Positions 8,123 through 16,073 of a stretch of 46,773 nucleotides of DNA are shown piece after piece. The notes under the pieces were generated by a model, which did no database searches, had not been told where the DNA came from, and worked only from the letters and a program-made list of their open reading frames with translations. Position 1 is the first letter of the stretch; each line of letters begins with the position of its first letter. Both the position numbers and the translations under genes were made by a program. Source of the DNA: Parabacteroides sp. (GTDB lineage: Bacteria > Bacteroidota > Bacteroidia > Bacteroidales > Tannerellaceae); assembly GCA_022775005.1 (NCBI GenBank), contig JALFJR010000014.1, forward strand, positions 1 to 46,773. The letters are read 5' to 3'.

Positions 8123-9353
8123 TGAAATGACGGGAGAGAAAAGCCGTTCGCAAGCCAAAGTTAGACAGGTCTCCTTGTGAAGCTACTCGAACGGTACTCG
8201 TACTATTCTTGCGATTGATTGCGTCAATAGCCTCCAGTAACTTTCTTTGTTTCATGCGATCCACCGTGTCGAACAGATGGGTCTGTACGGCTGAAGCTGG
8301 AACAAGGCCATAACAGATAACCCCTGCCTTTTTATACCAATAGGTACCTTCCTTGTAATGTGCGCGCAGGCCTTCAAGTGCAGCTTTGATCAATTCCCGA
8401 GGATCATTGGTAGCTACCGTCAAGCTGATATTTTGTTGAATCACGTCGCTTGATGCATCGGTACGGAAACGGGAGGTGTAGGCGAAGACCATTAATTGTC
8501 CGGCACAAGCTTTTCGTTCTCGGAGTCGACGGGCACACTCTGCGGCAAAATTAGCTACTGCCTCCTCTAAAATAGAACGATCTGAAACACCTTGATCAGC
8601 GAAACTGCGACTGGTGCAAAGACTTCGTTGCAGAGGCAGCTCTTCCGGATTTATACAAGGTGTGCCTCGCAATTCTTTCCAGGTGCGCAAACCGGTAACG
8701 GAAAATTGTCGCTTGACCCAGTCTGCACGTCGTTGCGTAAAATCCCAAGCGGTGGTAATACCTGCTTCTGTTAATCGCTGTCGCATGCGCCGACCTATAC
8801 CCCATACATCGCCTATCTCTAATAGCCGGAGAGCTTTTGTACGCCGTTCTTCGGTGTCGATTATCGCCACGCCATGGTAACCGGCATATTGTTTGGCGAA
8901 CTTGCTGGCTGCCTTAGCTAACGTGCGAGTAGGAGCAATACCCATAGAGATTGGGATGCCTGTGCCTTTCGAAACCGTTCTGACAATTTCCTTGCCATAA
9001 GCGTGCAACCAATCACCGTCTCCCATGCCACTGAGGTCTAAAAAGCACTCATCAATTGAATAAATATCTTGCTGGGGCGTATAGTGACTGAGGAGAGACA
9101 TTACCCGGCGGCTCATGTCGCCATAAAGCATATAGTTGCTGGAGAAGACTGCTACGCCCTCACGTTCCAACAACCCCCGCACCTTGAACAGTGGATCGCC
9201 CATCTTCAGCCCGAGTGCTTTCGCTTCATTGCTGCGTGCGATGACGCAGCCATCATTATTAGAGAGTACTACAACAGGCCTCCCTATCAGATCAGGTCGG
9301 AAAACCCGTTCGCAGGAGACAAAGAAATTGTTACAATCCACCAAGCCGAACAT
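8085..9353 (-). CDS. umuC: UmuC-like Y-family DNA polymerase (translesion Pol V catalytic subunit)
   Basis: A 422-residue protein, the same length as E. coli UmuC. The palm begins [18 protein letters not shown] with metal-binding D6, followed by [22 protein letters not shown], and the second catalytic pair is D101-E102 in [12 protein letters not shown]. The helix-hairpin-helix region ([15 protein letters not shown]) and the little-finger domain (about 240-350) follow. It bypasses DNA lesions in the mutagenic SOS response. It starts 10 nt after the umuD-like stop, so the two form the usual pair. No SOS box could be identified. Confidence 0.95.
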   Translation of the reverse strand: MFGLVDCNNFFVSCERVFRPDLIGRPVVVLSNNDGCVIARSNEAKALGLKMGDPLFKVRGLLEREGVAVFSSNYMLYGDMSRRVMSLLSHYTPQQDIYSIDECFLDLSGMGDGDWLHAYGKEIVRTVSKGTGIPISMGIAPTRTLAKAASKFAKQYAGYHGVAIIDTEERRTKALRLLEIGDVWGIGRRMRQRLTEAGITTAWDFTQRRADWVKRQFSVTGLRTWKELRGTPCINPEELPLQRSLCTSRSFADQGVSDRSILEEAVANFAAECARRLRERKACAGQLMVFAYTSRFRTDASSDVIQQNISLTVATNDPRELIKAALEGLRAHYKEGTYWYKKAGVICYGLVPASAVQTHLFDTVDRMKQRKLLEAIDAINRKNSTSTVRVASQGDLSNFGLRTAFLSRHFTTNLNEVIEVKL

Positions 9354-9363
9354 GTTGCAGTGT

Positions 9364-9816
9364 TTAATGCCACTTATAGAATGATTTAATCGTGTAGGTC
9401 ACTATTCCCCAAATCATAAACTCATTCTCTGCTGCTACCTGAATGGGAGGATAATGATCATTTGCAGGGATAAGCCAGCCACAGTGGTTGGCCTCGTCAT
9501 GACGGTATTCTTTTAAAGTAAACTCTCCATCCAGGAAAGCTACCACAAGGTCGCCACTGTGTGCAGTGAGAGACTTGTCTATCACTACTAAATCACCATC
9601 AAAGATACCTGCATGAACCATGGAATCTCCATTGACACGAGCAAAAAAGGTGGTCTCTTTATGACGGATTAACTCCCTGTTCAGGTCAATGCTGTCAGTC
9701 ATATACCCCTCAGCTGGTGATGGGAAGCCTGCCTTAATTCCCTCTTCCGCACAGGGAATTGCTAACTGAGTGCGTGTATCTGCCTGAAATAGCTGTAGTG
9801 TCGTTTCCTTTTTCAT
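9364..9816 (-). CDS. umuD: UmuD-like S24 (LexA-type) autoprotease, Pol V accessory subunit
   Basis: A 150-residue protein. The self-cleavage site is A29-G30 in [11 protein letters not shown], the nucleophile is S65 in [11 protein letters not shown], and the general base is K102 in GEFTLKEY, in the order and spacing of the UmuD/LexA Ser-Lys dyad. In this family RecA-stimulated cleavage gives UmuD', which binds UmuC. The N-terminal arm is short with no HTH, so it is not a LexA repressor. It lies directly upstream of umuC. No own promoter of the TAnnTTTG kind was found; the gene may be read from the upstream run. Confidence 0.93.
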   Translation of the reverse strand: MKKETTLQLFQADTRTQLAIPCAEEGIKAGFPSPAEGYMTDSIDLNRELIRHKETTFFARVNGDSMVHAGIFDGDLVVIDKSLTAHSGDLVVAFLDGEFTLKEYRHDEANHCGWLIPANDHYPPIQVAAENEFMIWGIVTYTIKSFYKWH

Positions 9817-9850
9817 AATCAGCTGCTTTAAGCCGATGGCTGGATGTCAT

Positions 9851-10267
9851 TTAGTACTTCTCAAACTTATAGGTTTTGCCCTCGCTGGAGAGTGTCAAGC
9901 GACTGCCAGTGGATTCCTCGATCTGGAACGTCCGCTTGGGGGTGCTCCAATCGGTGAGGGGAAGGAAGTCTTTGATAGTGATGAAGTAGGATACGAGCTC
10001 TAATTCTAAGTGCTGCTCATCTGCTATCGTCTTGTAGCCATACATGTTGCGAAAGCTATCAATAGCGGGCACATAGACCTGGTACTCGAAGAGGGAGGTC
10101 TGGAAATTGTACCATACTGTATCTACTGTTTCGATATGTCCATTCTGCTCAACGGTCTTCAACTGCCATTTCCCTTCTAAATGGCGCTCTAATGAGTCTC
10201 CACAAGCAATTATGTGCAGTAAGCCTCCACAGAGGATCAGAGTCTGGAAGAGTTTATATTTTCTCAT
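9851..10267 (-). CDS. Small lipoprotein, lipocalin-like domain, function unknown
   Basis: The chosen start gives 138 residues with a lipoprotein signal MRKYKLFQTLILCGGLLHIIAC and lipobox IIAC followed by GD. A short domain of predicted beta-strands follows, with LEGKWQLKTVEQNG near its start and RLTLSSEGKTYKFEKY at the end, the pattern of lipocalin-like domains that estimate cost of a W in GKW at strand 1. The frame is open upstream to 10366, but a strong AAGGAGG six nt before ATG 10267 and the lipobox position both support the shorter start. It overlaps the end of the GT2 gene by 14 nt, so it is probably co-translated. Function is unknown. Confidence 0.75.
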   Translation of the reverse strand: MRKYKLFQTLILCGGLLHIIACGDSLERHLEGKWQLKTVEQNGHIETVDTVWYNFQTSLFEYQVYVPAIDSFRNMYGYKTIADEQHLELELVSYFITIKDFLPLTDWSTPKRTFQIEESTGSRLTLSSEGKTYKFEKY

Positions 10268-11264
10268 GGTATGCCTCCTTCTGTTTGTTTGCGGTTGTGA
10301 CATTTCGTTGCTCATCAATGATGTATTCGGGTCTTGCCTTGATTTCGTCGAATAGGATGCCCACATATTGCCCTAATACTCCAACTGTAAGTAGCTGCAC
10401 TCCACCAAAAAAGATGATAGAGGTCATAATGGAGGTCCAACCGACCTCAGCATTGCTAAATCCATAGATCTTGCCTAATGTAAACCAGATGGCCAACACA
10501 ATACCAACCAAAACAGAGATAAATCCTAAACCTGTAGCTAATTGTAACGGTTTCTTGGAGAAATAAAGCATGGCATTAGAGGCGAATCTGACCATCTTAC
10601 CTAAAGGATATTTGGTTTCGCCTGCAATGCGTGCCTCTCGCTCATAATAAAAAGGAACTTGATGAAAACCTACCCAGCTAATCAGCCCACGAATGTATTT
10701 GCCTCGCTCGTGTAGCTGATTGAAGGCGTTGATTACCTTTCGATCAATTAGTCGGAAGTCACCGGTATCTAATGGGAAATTTACTTCACTCATACGGTTC
10801 ATAATCCGATAGAAAGCTTTCGCAGTGAAGAGCTTAAAAAAGCTTTCACCTGCTCGTGAGCGGCGAACACAATAGACGACGTTAGCGTGCTCTCGGGCTT
10901 GTGTGTCCAACAGCTCAGGAATTAGCTCGGGGGGATCTTGCATATCAGCGTCGATAATTACCGCTAAATCTGCATCACAATGATTGATGCCCGCTGTCAC
11001 TGCGGGTTGATGTCCGAAGTTACGAGAGAAGTGGAGTACCTTTACCTCTGGATCTGCATCTGCAAGGCTATTTAGGAGGTTACGGGTTTGATCAAAACTA
11101 CCGTCATTAATATAGATGATCTCTGTCTGTTGTGGCAAACGATCTAAAACGGCTCGGGTCCGGCGATAAGACTCTTTGATGACGGCTTCCTCGTTATAGC
11201 AAGGCACGATGACGGCTACTTTTTGCTGAGAGGATTTTTCTTGTCTTAATTGCTCATTGCTCAT
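10254..11264 (-). CDS. GT2 membrane glycosyltransferase (GtrB/ArnC/polyprenyl-phosphate sugar synthase type)
   Basis: A 336-residue protein. The GT-A domain starts VAVIVPCYNEEAVIKES, with the nucleotide-sugar motif DADMQDPPE at about 120-130 and the QxxRW-like region replaced by FRLIDRKVINAF, typical of the DPM1/GtrB branch. Two C-terminal membrane helices follow (about 235-260 and 270-295). Such enzymes transfer a sugar from UDP- or GDP-sugar to a polyprenyl phosphate at the inner membrane. A GtrA-type protein encoded immediately upstream is the usual flippase partner. The sugar is not identifiable. The last bases overlap the following lipoprotein gene. Confidence 0.92.
   Translation of the reverse strand: MSNEQLRQEKSSQQKVAVIVPCYNEEAVIKESYRRTRAVLDRLPQQTEIIYINDGSFDQTRNLLNSLADADPEVKVLHFSRNFGHQPAVTAGINHCDADLAVIIDADMQDPPELIPELLDTQAREHANVVYCVRRSRAGESFFKLFTAKAFYRIMNRMSEVNFPLDTGDFRLIDRKVINAFNQLHERGKYIRGLISWVGFHQVPFYYEREARIAGETKYPLGKMVRFASNAMLYFSKKPLQLATGLGFISVLVGIVLAIWFTLGKIYGFSNAEVGWTSIMTSIIFFGGVQLLTVGVLGQYVGILFDEIKARPEYIIDEQRNVTTANKQKEAYHEKI
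10274..10280 (-). promoter_or_regulatory. Strong Shine-Dalgarno site deciding the lipoprotein start
   Basis: The minus strand reads AAGGAGG, 6 nt before ATG 10267. This is notable because Bacteroidetes genes mostly lack such sites; it lies inside the preceding coding sequence and fits translation re-initiation. Confidence 0.7.
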
Positions 11265-11287
11265 TCCATGCTCCTTTCTGTGTACCG

Positions 11288-11668
11288 TTACATCCTAAAT
11301 GTATAAAACTTGCTCATCAAGAAATTCAAAACCGTATAAAATACCATACCCAATAAATGGTTGTAGTAGTGGTCGATAGGTAACTGAGCGTTCAACAGCA
11401 AGACTACCACATATTGCAATACGTAACAAATTGCAAACGCAATGGCAAAGCGTAGTGCGCTTTTGCCCCATCCAGCTTTACTACCTTTGAAGGTCCATTG
11501 CTTGTTCCAGAAGAAACTGTTCAACAATCCGGCTACATAGCCCGTGAAGTTTGACAAGCCTTCACGACAACCCAAGAGTTTCATCATCACAAAGATTACG
11601 ATCATGGTAATCAATGTGTTGCTGAGTCCTACGACTCCATATTTAATCGCTTGCTTTAGTGCTTTCAT
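11288..11668 (-). CDS. GtrA-family membrane protein (putative polyprenyl-sugar flippase)
   Basis: A 126-residue protein with four membrane helices and the family motifs IKYGVVGLSNTLI at the start, GYVAGLLNSFFWNKQWTFKG in the middle and VLNFLMSKFYTF at the end. GtrA proteins are thought to flip a polyprenyl-phosphate-linked sugar made by a GtrB-type GT2; the next gene (10254-11264) is exactly such an enzyme. It overlaps the 3' end of the upstream unknown gene by 26 nt. Confidence 0.93.
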   Translation of the reverse strand: MKALKQAIKYGVVGLSNTLITMIVIFVMMKLLGCREGLSNFTGYVAGLLNSFFWNKQWTFKGSKAGWGKSALRFAIAFAICYVLQYVVVLLLNAQLPIDHYYNHLLGMVFYTVLNFLMSKFYTFRM

Positions 11669-12455
11669 TTTGTTGTTTTTCTATCTCATTAAGAATCTCT
11701 TCTTCCGTTATTTCGTGTACGTTTGAGATTGTGAAACCATGCCGTAAGAAATCGCCAAATTCGTTGCATCCGTTGAGGATCTTGTCAAAAATGGCTTGAA
11801 CATCAGCCTTGACCGGTATCAAACAGAGCAGTCGGACATATTGATCCTTAATCTCTAATCGTTCGATTTCACAATTGGAATGGGAAAAATGGAAAGCTAT
11901 CTCGTCTTCGATGGTTTGGCGTTGAAAGGGCAAGAAAGAGAGAGTTGCTTTTGCGTATAGCACGATACAAAATCTTAGTTTTTGTCCTTTCCCTCCCATC
12001 GCAGTTGCAATATAGATTTGCTTTTCGTCGGATAACTCAGATTCCAAAGCTAGTTGGGATTCCATAAGAGCCATGGCCGCCCAGTCTGCTATTTCCGGAT
12101 CTGGTTGCTCAATGTACGTTTTCAATAAGCGGAATGCCTTGATGGATCGAGAGATGGCTAATAGGGTGAGCAAACGCCGTTTTTCAGCTTTGCCAGCTTT
12201 CTCCATTTCATCTTCCTCCTCATCACACAATGCATCGTAGATCTCATCTACCCGTTCATCCTCGAAGGGAAGATGGGAAGAGTATTCTCGCTTTAGTCTG
12301 TCGGAGAATTTGAAATAGGCTATTTGCCGCTGCACTGGGACTTGTTGCTCAAGGATATGAAAATTCCCTTGCAAATCTTGGAGTGAATTAGCAAATCCTC
12401 TCAGCATATCATTATTATCAGGTTTAGAATTGCTCACAGTTATGCTTTTAAACAA
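11643..12455 (-). CDS. Unknown protein with a HEAT-like helical segment
   Basis: A 270-residue soluble protein that I do not recognise. An acidic stretch (CDEEEDEMEKAG, about 74-86) is followed by helical segments, one of which (AFRLLKTYIEQPDPEIADWAAMALMESQ) looks like a HEAT repeat; the C-terminus is acidic. There is no signal peptide or membrane helix. It is first in the minus-strand run with GtrA and the GT2 enzyme, overlapping gtrA by 26 nt, so linked expression is likely. The ATG at 12455 lies about 19 nt past a TACCTTTG promoter element shared back-to-back with the DUF4435 ATPase gene. Confidence 0.75.
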   Translation of the reverse strand: MFKSITVSNSKPDNNDMLRGFANSLQDLQGNFHILEQQVPVQRQIAYFKFSDRLKREYSSHLPFEDERVDEIYDALCDEEEDEMEKAGKAEKRRLLTLLAISRSIKAFRLLKTYIEQPDPEIADWAAMALMESQLALESELSDEKQIYIATAMGGKGQKLRFCIVLYAKATLSFLPFQRQTIEDEIAFHFSHSNCEIERLEIKDQYVRLLCLIPVKADVQAIFDKILNGCNEFGDFLRHGFTISNVHEITEEEILNEIEKQQNESTKASD

Positions 12456-12473
12456 AAAAAATCAGAAACTATG

Positions 12474-12481
12474 CAAAGGTA
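12474..12481 (-). promoter_or_regulatory. -7 promoter element for the minus-strand unknown/gtrA run
   Basis: The minus strand reads TACCTTTG, a perfect TAnnTTTG, 18 nt before ATG 12455. The -33 region is T-rich (TTTTC) without an exact TTTG. Confidence 0.55.
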
Positions 12482-12503
12482 ATGCTTTTCTTGAGAAAAT
12501 GCG

Positions 12504-12511
12504 TATCTTCG
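12504..12511 (+). promoter_or_regulatory. -7 promoter element for the ATPase-DUF4435 gene
   Basis: TATCTTCG differs from TAnnTTTG by one base. It lies 20 nt before ATG 12532 and only 22 nt from the opposing element at 12474-12481, so the two divergent promoters overlap. Confidence 0.5.
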
Positions 12512-12531
12512 CACACAAATCAATATCGAAT

Positions 12532-14094
12532 ATGAAATTGACACTTCCCAAAAGAATAGATGGAGCTGATCCCGTTACGCTCGACTCAAAGGTGTGGGTC
12601 GTAATTGGTACCAATGGTGCGGGAAAAAGTTCTTTCGGCCGTGACCTAATGGAGCGTTATTCGCCTAATGTCATGATGATCTCCGGATTGCGTGCGCTCT
12701 TCATCTCCAGTGATGACACGACACCCAATCCAGATGAAGATGAACCAACTCGGTTGCGAAAACTGTTAGAGCGGAGGATGTTGATCCCTCGTCTTTCAGA
12801 TTACGAGAAGCTGATTCTACGCTTGCAAATGGAGGAATTTGAGGCAGCTGTCGAGTTTAAGGAGGCTGCGAAGATTGAAAAGAATTCTTGTCCTCCTCGT
12901 ACCAAGATGGATGTGATCCAAGAGGTGTGGGAGCGCATGTTCCCACATAACCGACTGATCCGAAAGAGGGGGTTTATTGAACTGATCTCTGCGGGGAAGG
13001 AGAGTGGTGCATATACCGCTGGGCGAATGAGTGATAGTGAGAAGTTGGTGTTTTATTTGCTGGGTGCCGCACTTTCTGCAGAGGAGAATGCTTTGCTGAT
13101 TGTGGAGGAGCCGGAAACATTACTACATAATTCTATTAAACATCAGTTGTGGAATGAGATCGAGTCGCTGCGCTCTGATTGTACCTTTGTGTATTTGACG
13201 CATGATATCGATTTCGCTACAGCTCATTCTGAAGGACAGCGAGTTTGGATTCGTGCTTATGATGCAGATGCCCGATTGTGGGATTATGCCTTGATTGAGT
13301 GCGATGAGAGCTTGCCGGATGAGCTCTATATGGAGGTTTTAGGATCTCGTAAACCGATTCTTTTTATAGAAGGAACAGACACGAATAGTATTGATAGTAA
13401 GCTTTATCCCTTCATCTTTCCAGATTATTTAGTGAAGCCGATGGGTGGGTGCCAGAAGGTGATCGAGACCACCAAGGCTTTCAACCAGCTCAAGGATTTC
13501 CATATGTTGGATAGTCGTGGCATTGTGGATCGGGACCGGCGCACTACAGAGGAGATTGCCTATTTGCGTCAGCAGCATATTTATGTGCCGGAGGTAGCAG
13601 AGGTGGAAAACCTTTTGATGCTGGAACCAGTGATTAAGGTTGTGGCAGCTCGCTTAATGAAGGATGCGGATGAGGTCTTTTGCTTGGTGAAGGAGAATGT
13701 GATTCGCCTATTTGAGAAAGAATTGGATGCGCAGGTGATTCTTCATGCGAAACATCAAGTGCGTAAGCGATTGGAGCTGACGGTCGATCGGAAGGTCTCG
13801 ACTATGGAGCAACTGGCTGATCAAGTGGAGCGAATACGCCAACAGATTCATGTGGAACACATTTATTATCATATTAAGTCGCAATTCCAATCTTTGATTG
13901 ATCGGCAAGATTATGCGGGTATTTTGCGAGTGTATAATCAGAAGGGAATGTTACCGCAAAGTCGGCTGTGTGCGATTTGTGGTATCAGTAATAAGGAGAG
14001 CTACCTGGATCTAATTCTTTCTATCTTAAAAGAGAATCAGTCAGATGCGAAAGCCATTCGCTATGCGATACAACAGGCCTTAGGTGCCGCCTGA
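12532..14094 (+). CDS. ABC-type ATPase fused to a DUF4435 (TOPRIM-like) domain; candidate defence protein
   Basis: A 520-residue protein. The N-terminal half is an AAA15/AAA21-type ATPase: Walker A GTNGAGKSS (26-34), a signature-like GRMSDSEKLV, Walker B LLIVEEPE with E192-E193, and the H-switch LTHD. The C-terminal half is DUF4435, TOPRIM-like: E280 in LFIEGTDTNS, D333/D335 in IVDRDRR, and E354/E357/E359 in PEVAEVENLL. DUF4435 is the toxin half (AriB) of the PARIS anti-phage system, whose ATPase half is AriA; fused and OLD-like single proteins are known. The start at 12532 is preferred because upstream ATGs fall in the promoter. No partner gene is seen. Its role here is inferred. Confidence 0.85.
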   Translation: MKLTLPKRIDGADPVTLDSKVWVVIGTNGAGKSSFGRDLMERYSPNVMMISGLRALFISSDDTTPNPDEDEPTRLRKLLERRMLIPRLSDYEKLILRLQMEEFEAAVEFKEAAKIEKNSCPPRTKMDVIQEVWERMFPHNRLIRKRGFIELISAGKESGAYTAGRMSDSEKLVFYLLGAALSAEENALLIVEEPETLLHNSIKHQLWNEIESLRSDCTFVYLTHDIDFATAHSEGQRVWIRAYDADARLWDYALIECDESLPDELYMEVLGSRKPILFIEGTDTNSIDSKLYPFIFPDYLVKPMGGCQKVIETTKAFNQLKDFHMLDSRGIVDRDRRTTEEIAYLRQQHIYVPEVAEVENLLMLEPVIKVVAARLMKDADEVFCLVKENVIRLFEKELDAQVILHAKHQVRKRLELTVDRKVSTMEQLADQVERIRQQIHVEHIYYHIKSQFQSLIDRQDYAGILRVYNQKGMLPQSRLCAICGISNKESYLDLILSILKENQSDAKAIRYAIQQALGAA

Positions 14095-14178
14095 ATTTTG
14101 GGTGGAAAAAGGAAGAGAAATCCGTCAAAGGTCGTTATTTTATAATTGTTTTTTGAGCTAATAGTTATTAAGATTTTT

Positions 14179-15948
14179 ATGCGAACACCTACACTTCAGT
14201 ATCTTTATCTACAAAAGCCGGTAACGTTGATTATATTTATTTGTTTACTTGCAGTTCTGCCATGGATTGGGATGGGGGATTTTTCTACAAAAGGAGAGCC
14301 GCGTGAAGCTGCTGTTGCCATTTCTATGTTGGAGAGTGGTAATTGGGTGCTCCCTCAAACCTATGCAGATGAGTTTGCTTTTAAGCCTCCTATGGCACAT
14401 TGGTTGATGGCCTTATGTTCACTTCCGGGTGGTGTCGTGACTGAGTTTTCCTCTCGTTTACCTTCTGCCGTGGCATTTGTGGTGCTGATGGGGTTTGTAT
14501 TGGTTTTCTTTGGTCGAAGGATTACCCGGTTTCATGAGGCTTTTATTTCAACTTTATTGTTGATTACTAGTGTGGAGATCCATCGGGCTGCGATGACTAC
14601 GCGGGTAGATATGTTGTTGACTACCTTTATGGTGCTAGGGCTGTTTCAACTTTACAGATGGGAGGAGAAGTTGGAATTGAAAGGGTTGCCGATCGTGATT
14701 CCGCTCTTGTTGGGCTGTGCGGTATTAACCAAGGGACCGGTAGGGATCGTGTTGCCTCTTTTTGTTTTTACGATTTATTTGCTTATGTTAGGTAAATACG
14801 GATATTCGACTATTTTTAAGGTGGTTTTCTATGCTGGACTTTCTTCTGTTTTCTTACCTTCTCTGTGGTATATTGCGGCTTGGAGACAGGGAGGAGATGC
14901 CTTTTTGGACTTGGTGTTGGCTGAGAATTTTGGCCGTTTCTTTCATTTAAGCGCAGAGGCCATTCCTTATGAGTTGGGCCATGAGAATGGAGTGTGGTAT
15001 AATTTTGCGACCCTTGCGGCAGGTTTTGCACCTTGGACCCTCTTTTTCTTCTTTTCTTTGTTTGGCGTAAATAAAATCTGCTGCCCGAAACGCCCTTTTA
15101 AACAGTTTCTCTCTGGCTTGTGGCAACGTATCCGAGGAATGGAAAAGGTGCGGTTATTTAGTTTGGTAGCATTGGTTTGTATTCTCTTCTTCTATTCTAT
15201 TCCTTCCAGTAAGCGGAGTGTCTATCTGATGCCATCTTATCCTTTTATCTCACTCTTCTTGGCACAGTATGCCCTTTATATCACGGAATATCGTACGCGT
15301 TGTACCCGTTTTTTTTCTGCAGTATTGATGGCCTTAGTTACGGTGATTTTAATCGGTTGTCTATTGGTGATGGTGGGGGCCATTGATCCAGTACGCATGG
15401 TGGAAGTTTATACCCAAAAAGAGAATGTGCTTTATGCAGTTCAATTGGTAGCTAGTCGTTTTGCTTATCCGAGTTTGTTAACTTGGTGTATTGTGGGAGT
15501 AAATCTTTTGGCATTGTTAACTCTCTATTACCAGCTTTTCAAAAGAATCAACATAAAAATGCTCTATGCGACAATTGTGCTTACCTTTACAGTGAACTTC
15601 TTGGTGGATGGCGTGATTATGCCTGCCTATCGTAAGGGGCATTCTGCCAAAGTGTTTGCCGAGTATATTGGGCAAACTTATCCAAAAAGCAAAGGAAATC
15701 TATATGTAGTCAATGATCTGCGTCGCTTTCGTAACCTTTATGGATTGAATTTCTATATGGGAAATAGTTTCCGTGATTTGGACCATTCACAGCCAAAAGC
15801 GGGCTATTTTGTCGTGGCAGAAAACGATATGGAGCAAATAAAGGAGAGGTATAAGGGTAAATATACCTTTGAATTGCTAACAGAGACGGAACACCCGTTG
15901 GCTGAGTTGCATCAACGTATTCAGCTATATGCCTTTCGGAAACAATAA
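14179..15948 (+). CDS. GT39/ArnT-like membrane glycosyltransferase
   Basis: A 589-residue polytopic protein with about 11-12 hydrophobic helices and the family signature after the first helix, GMGDFSTKGEPREAAVAISM, where the acidic residue in the first periplasmic loop is catalytic in ArnT/PMT enzymes. RLPSAVAF and LTKGPVGIVLPLF are further family motifs; a soluble periplasmic C-terminal domain follows. These enzymes move a sugar from a polyprenyl-phosphate donor to lipid A, another glycan or protein. The donor could come from GtrA/GT2-type genes at 10254-11668, which is only an inference. ATG 14179 is chosen over a TTG at 14146. Confidence 0.9.
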   Translation: MRTPTLQYLYLQKPVTLIIFICLLAVLPWIGMGDFSTKGEPREAAVAISMLESGNWVLPQTYADEFAFKPPMAHWLMALCSLPGGVVTEFSSRLPSAVAFVVLMGFVLVFFGRRITRFHEAFISTLLLITSVEIHRAAMTTRVDMLLTTFMVLGLFQLYRWEEKLELKGLPIVIPLLLGCAVLTKGPVGIVLPLFVFTIYLLMLGKYGYSTIFKVVFYAGLSSVFLPSLWYIAAWRQGGDAFLDLVLAENFGRFFHLSAEAIPYELGHENGVWYNFATLAAGFAPWTLFFFFSLFGVNKICCPKRPFKQFLSGLWQRIRGMEKVRLFSLVALVCILFFYSIPSSKRSVYLMPSYPFISLFLAQYALYITEYRTRCTRFFSAVLMALVTVILIGCLLVMVGAIDPVRMVEVYTQKENVLYAVQLVASRFAYPSLLTWCIVGVNLLALLTLYYQLFKRINIKMLYATIVLTFTVNFLVDGVIMPAYRKGHSAKVFAEYIGQTYPKSKGNLYVVNDLRRFRNLYGLNFYMGNSFRDLDHSQPKAGYFVVAENDMEQIKERYKGKYTFELLTETEHPLAELHQRIQLYAFRKQ

Positions 15949-16026
15949 GTTTGTATTTAGAGGCATTTTTATTTCTTCCTGTTGAAAAATGTGTGGATGT
16001 TTATGCGGTGATTCGCGAAAAATCGT

Positions 16027-16034
16027 TACTTTTG
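16027..16034 (+). promoter_or_regulatory. -7 promoter element of the amino-sugar cluster
   Basis: TACTTTTG matches TAnnTTTG, 39 nt before ATG 16074. It lies inside the longest open frame (from 15951), so the true nagA start must be downstream. The -33 region has TTTATG. Confidence 0.6.
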
Positions 16035-16073
16035 TCCGATAGAAAAAGTAAAAACTTTAAAAACTCTTATAGC

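Noticed and set aside
9364-9816. The S24 protein as a LexA or phage repressor
   Set aside because: It has no N-terminal helix-turn-helix, only a short arm before the A29-G30 cleavage site, and is followed by umuC.
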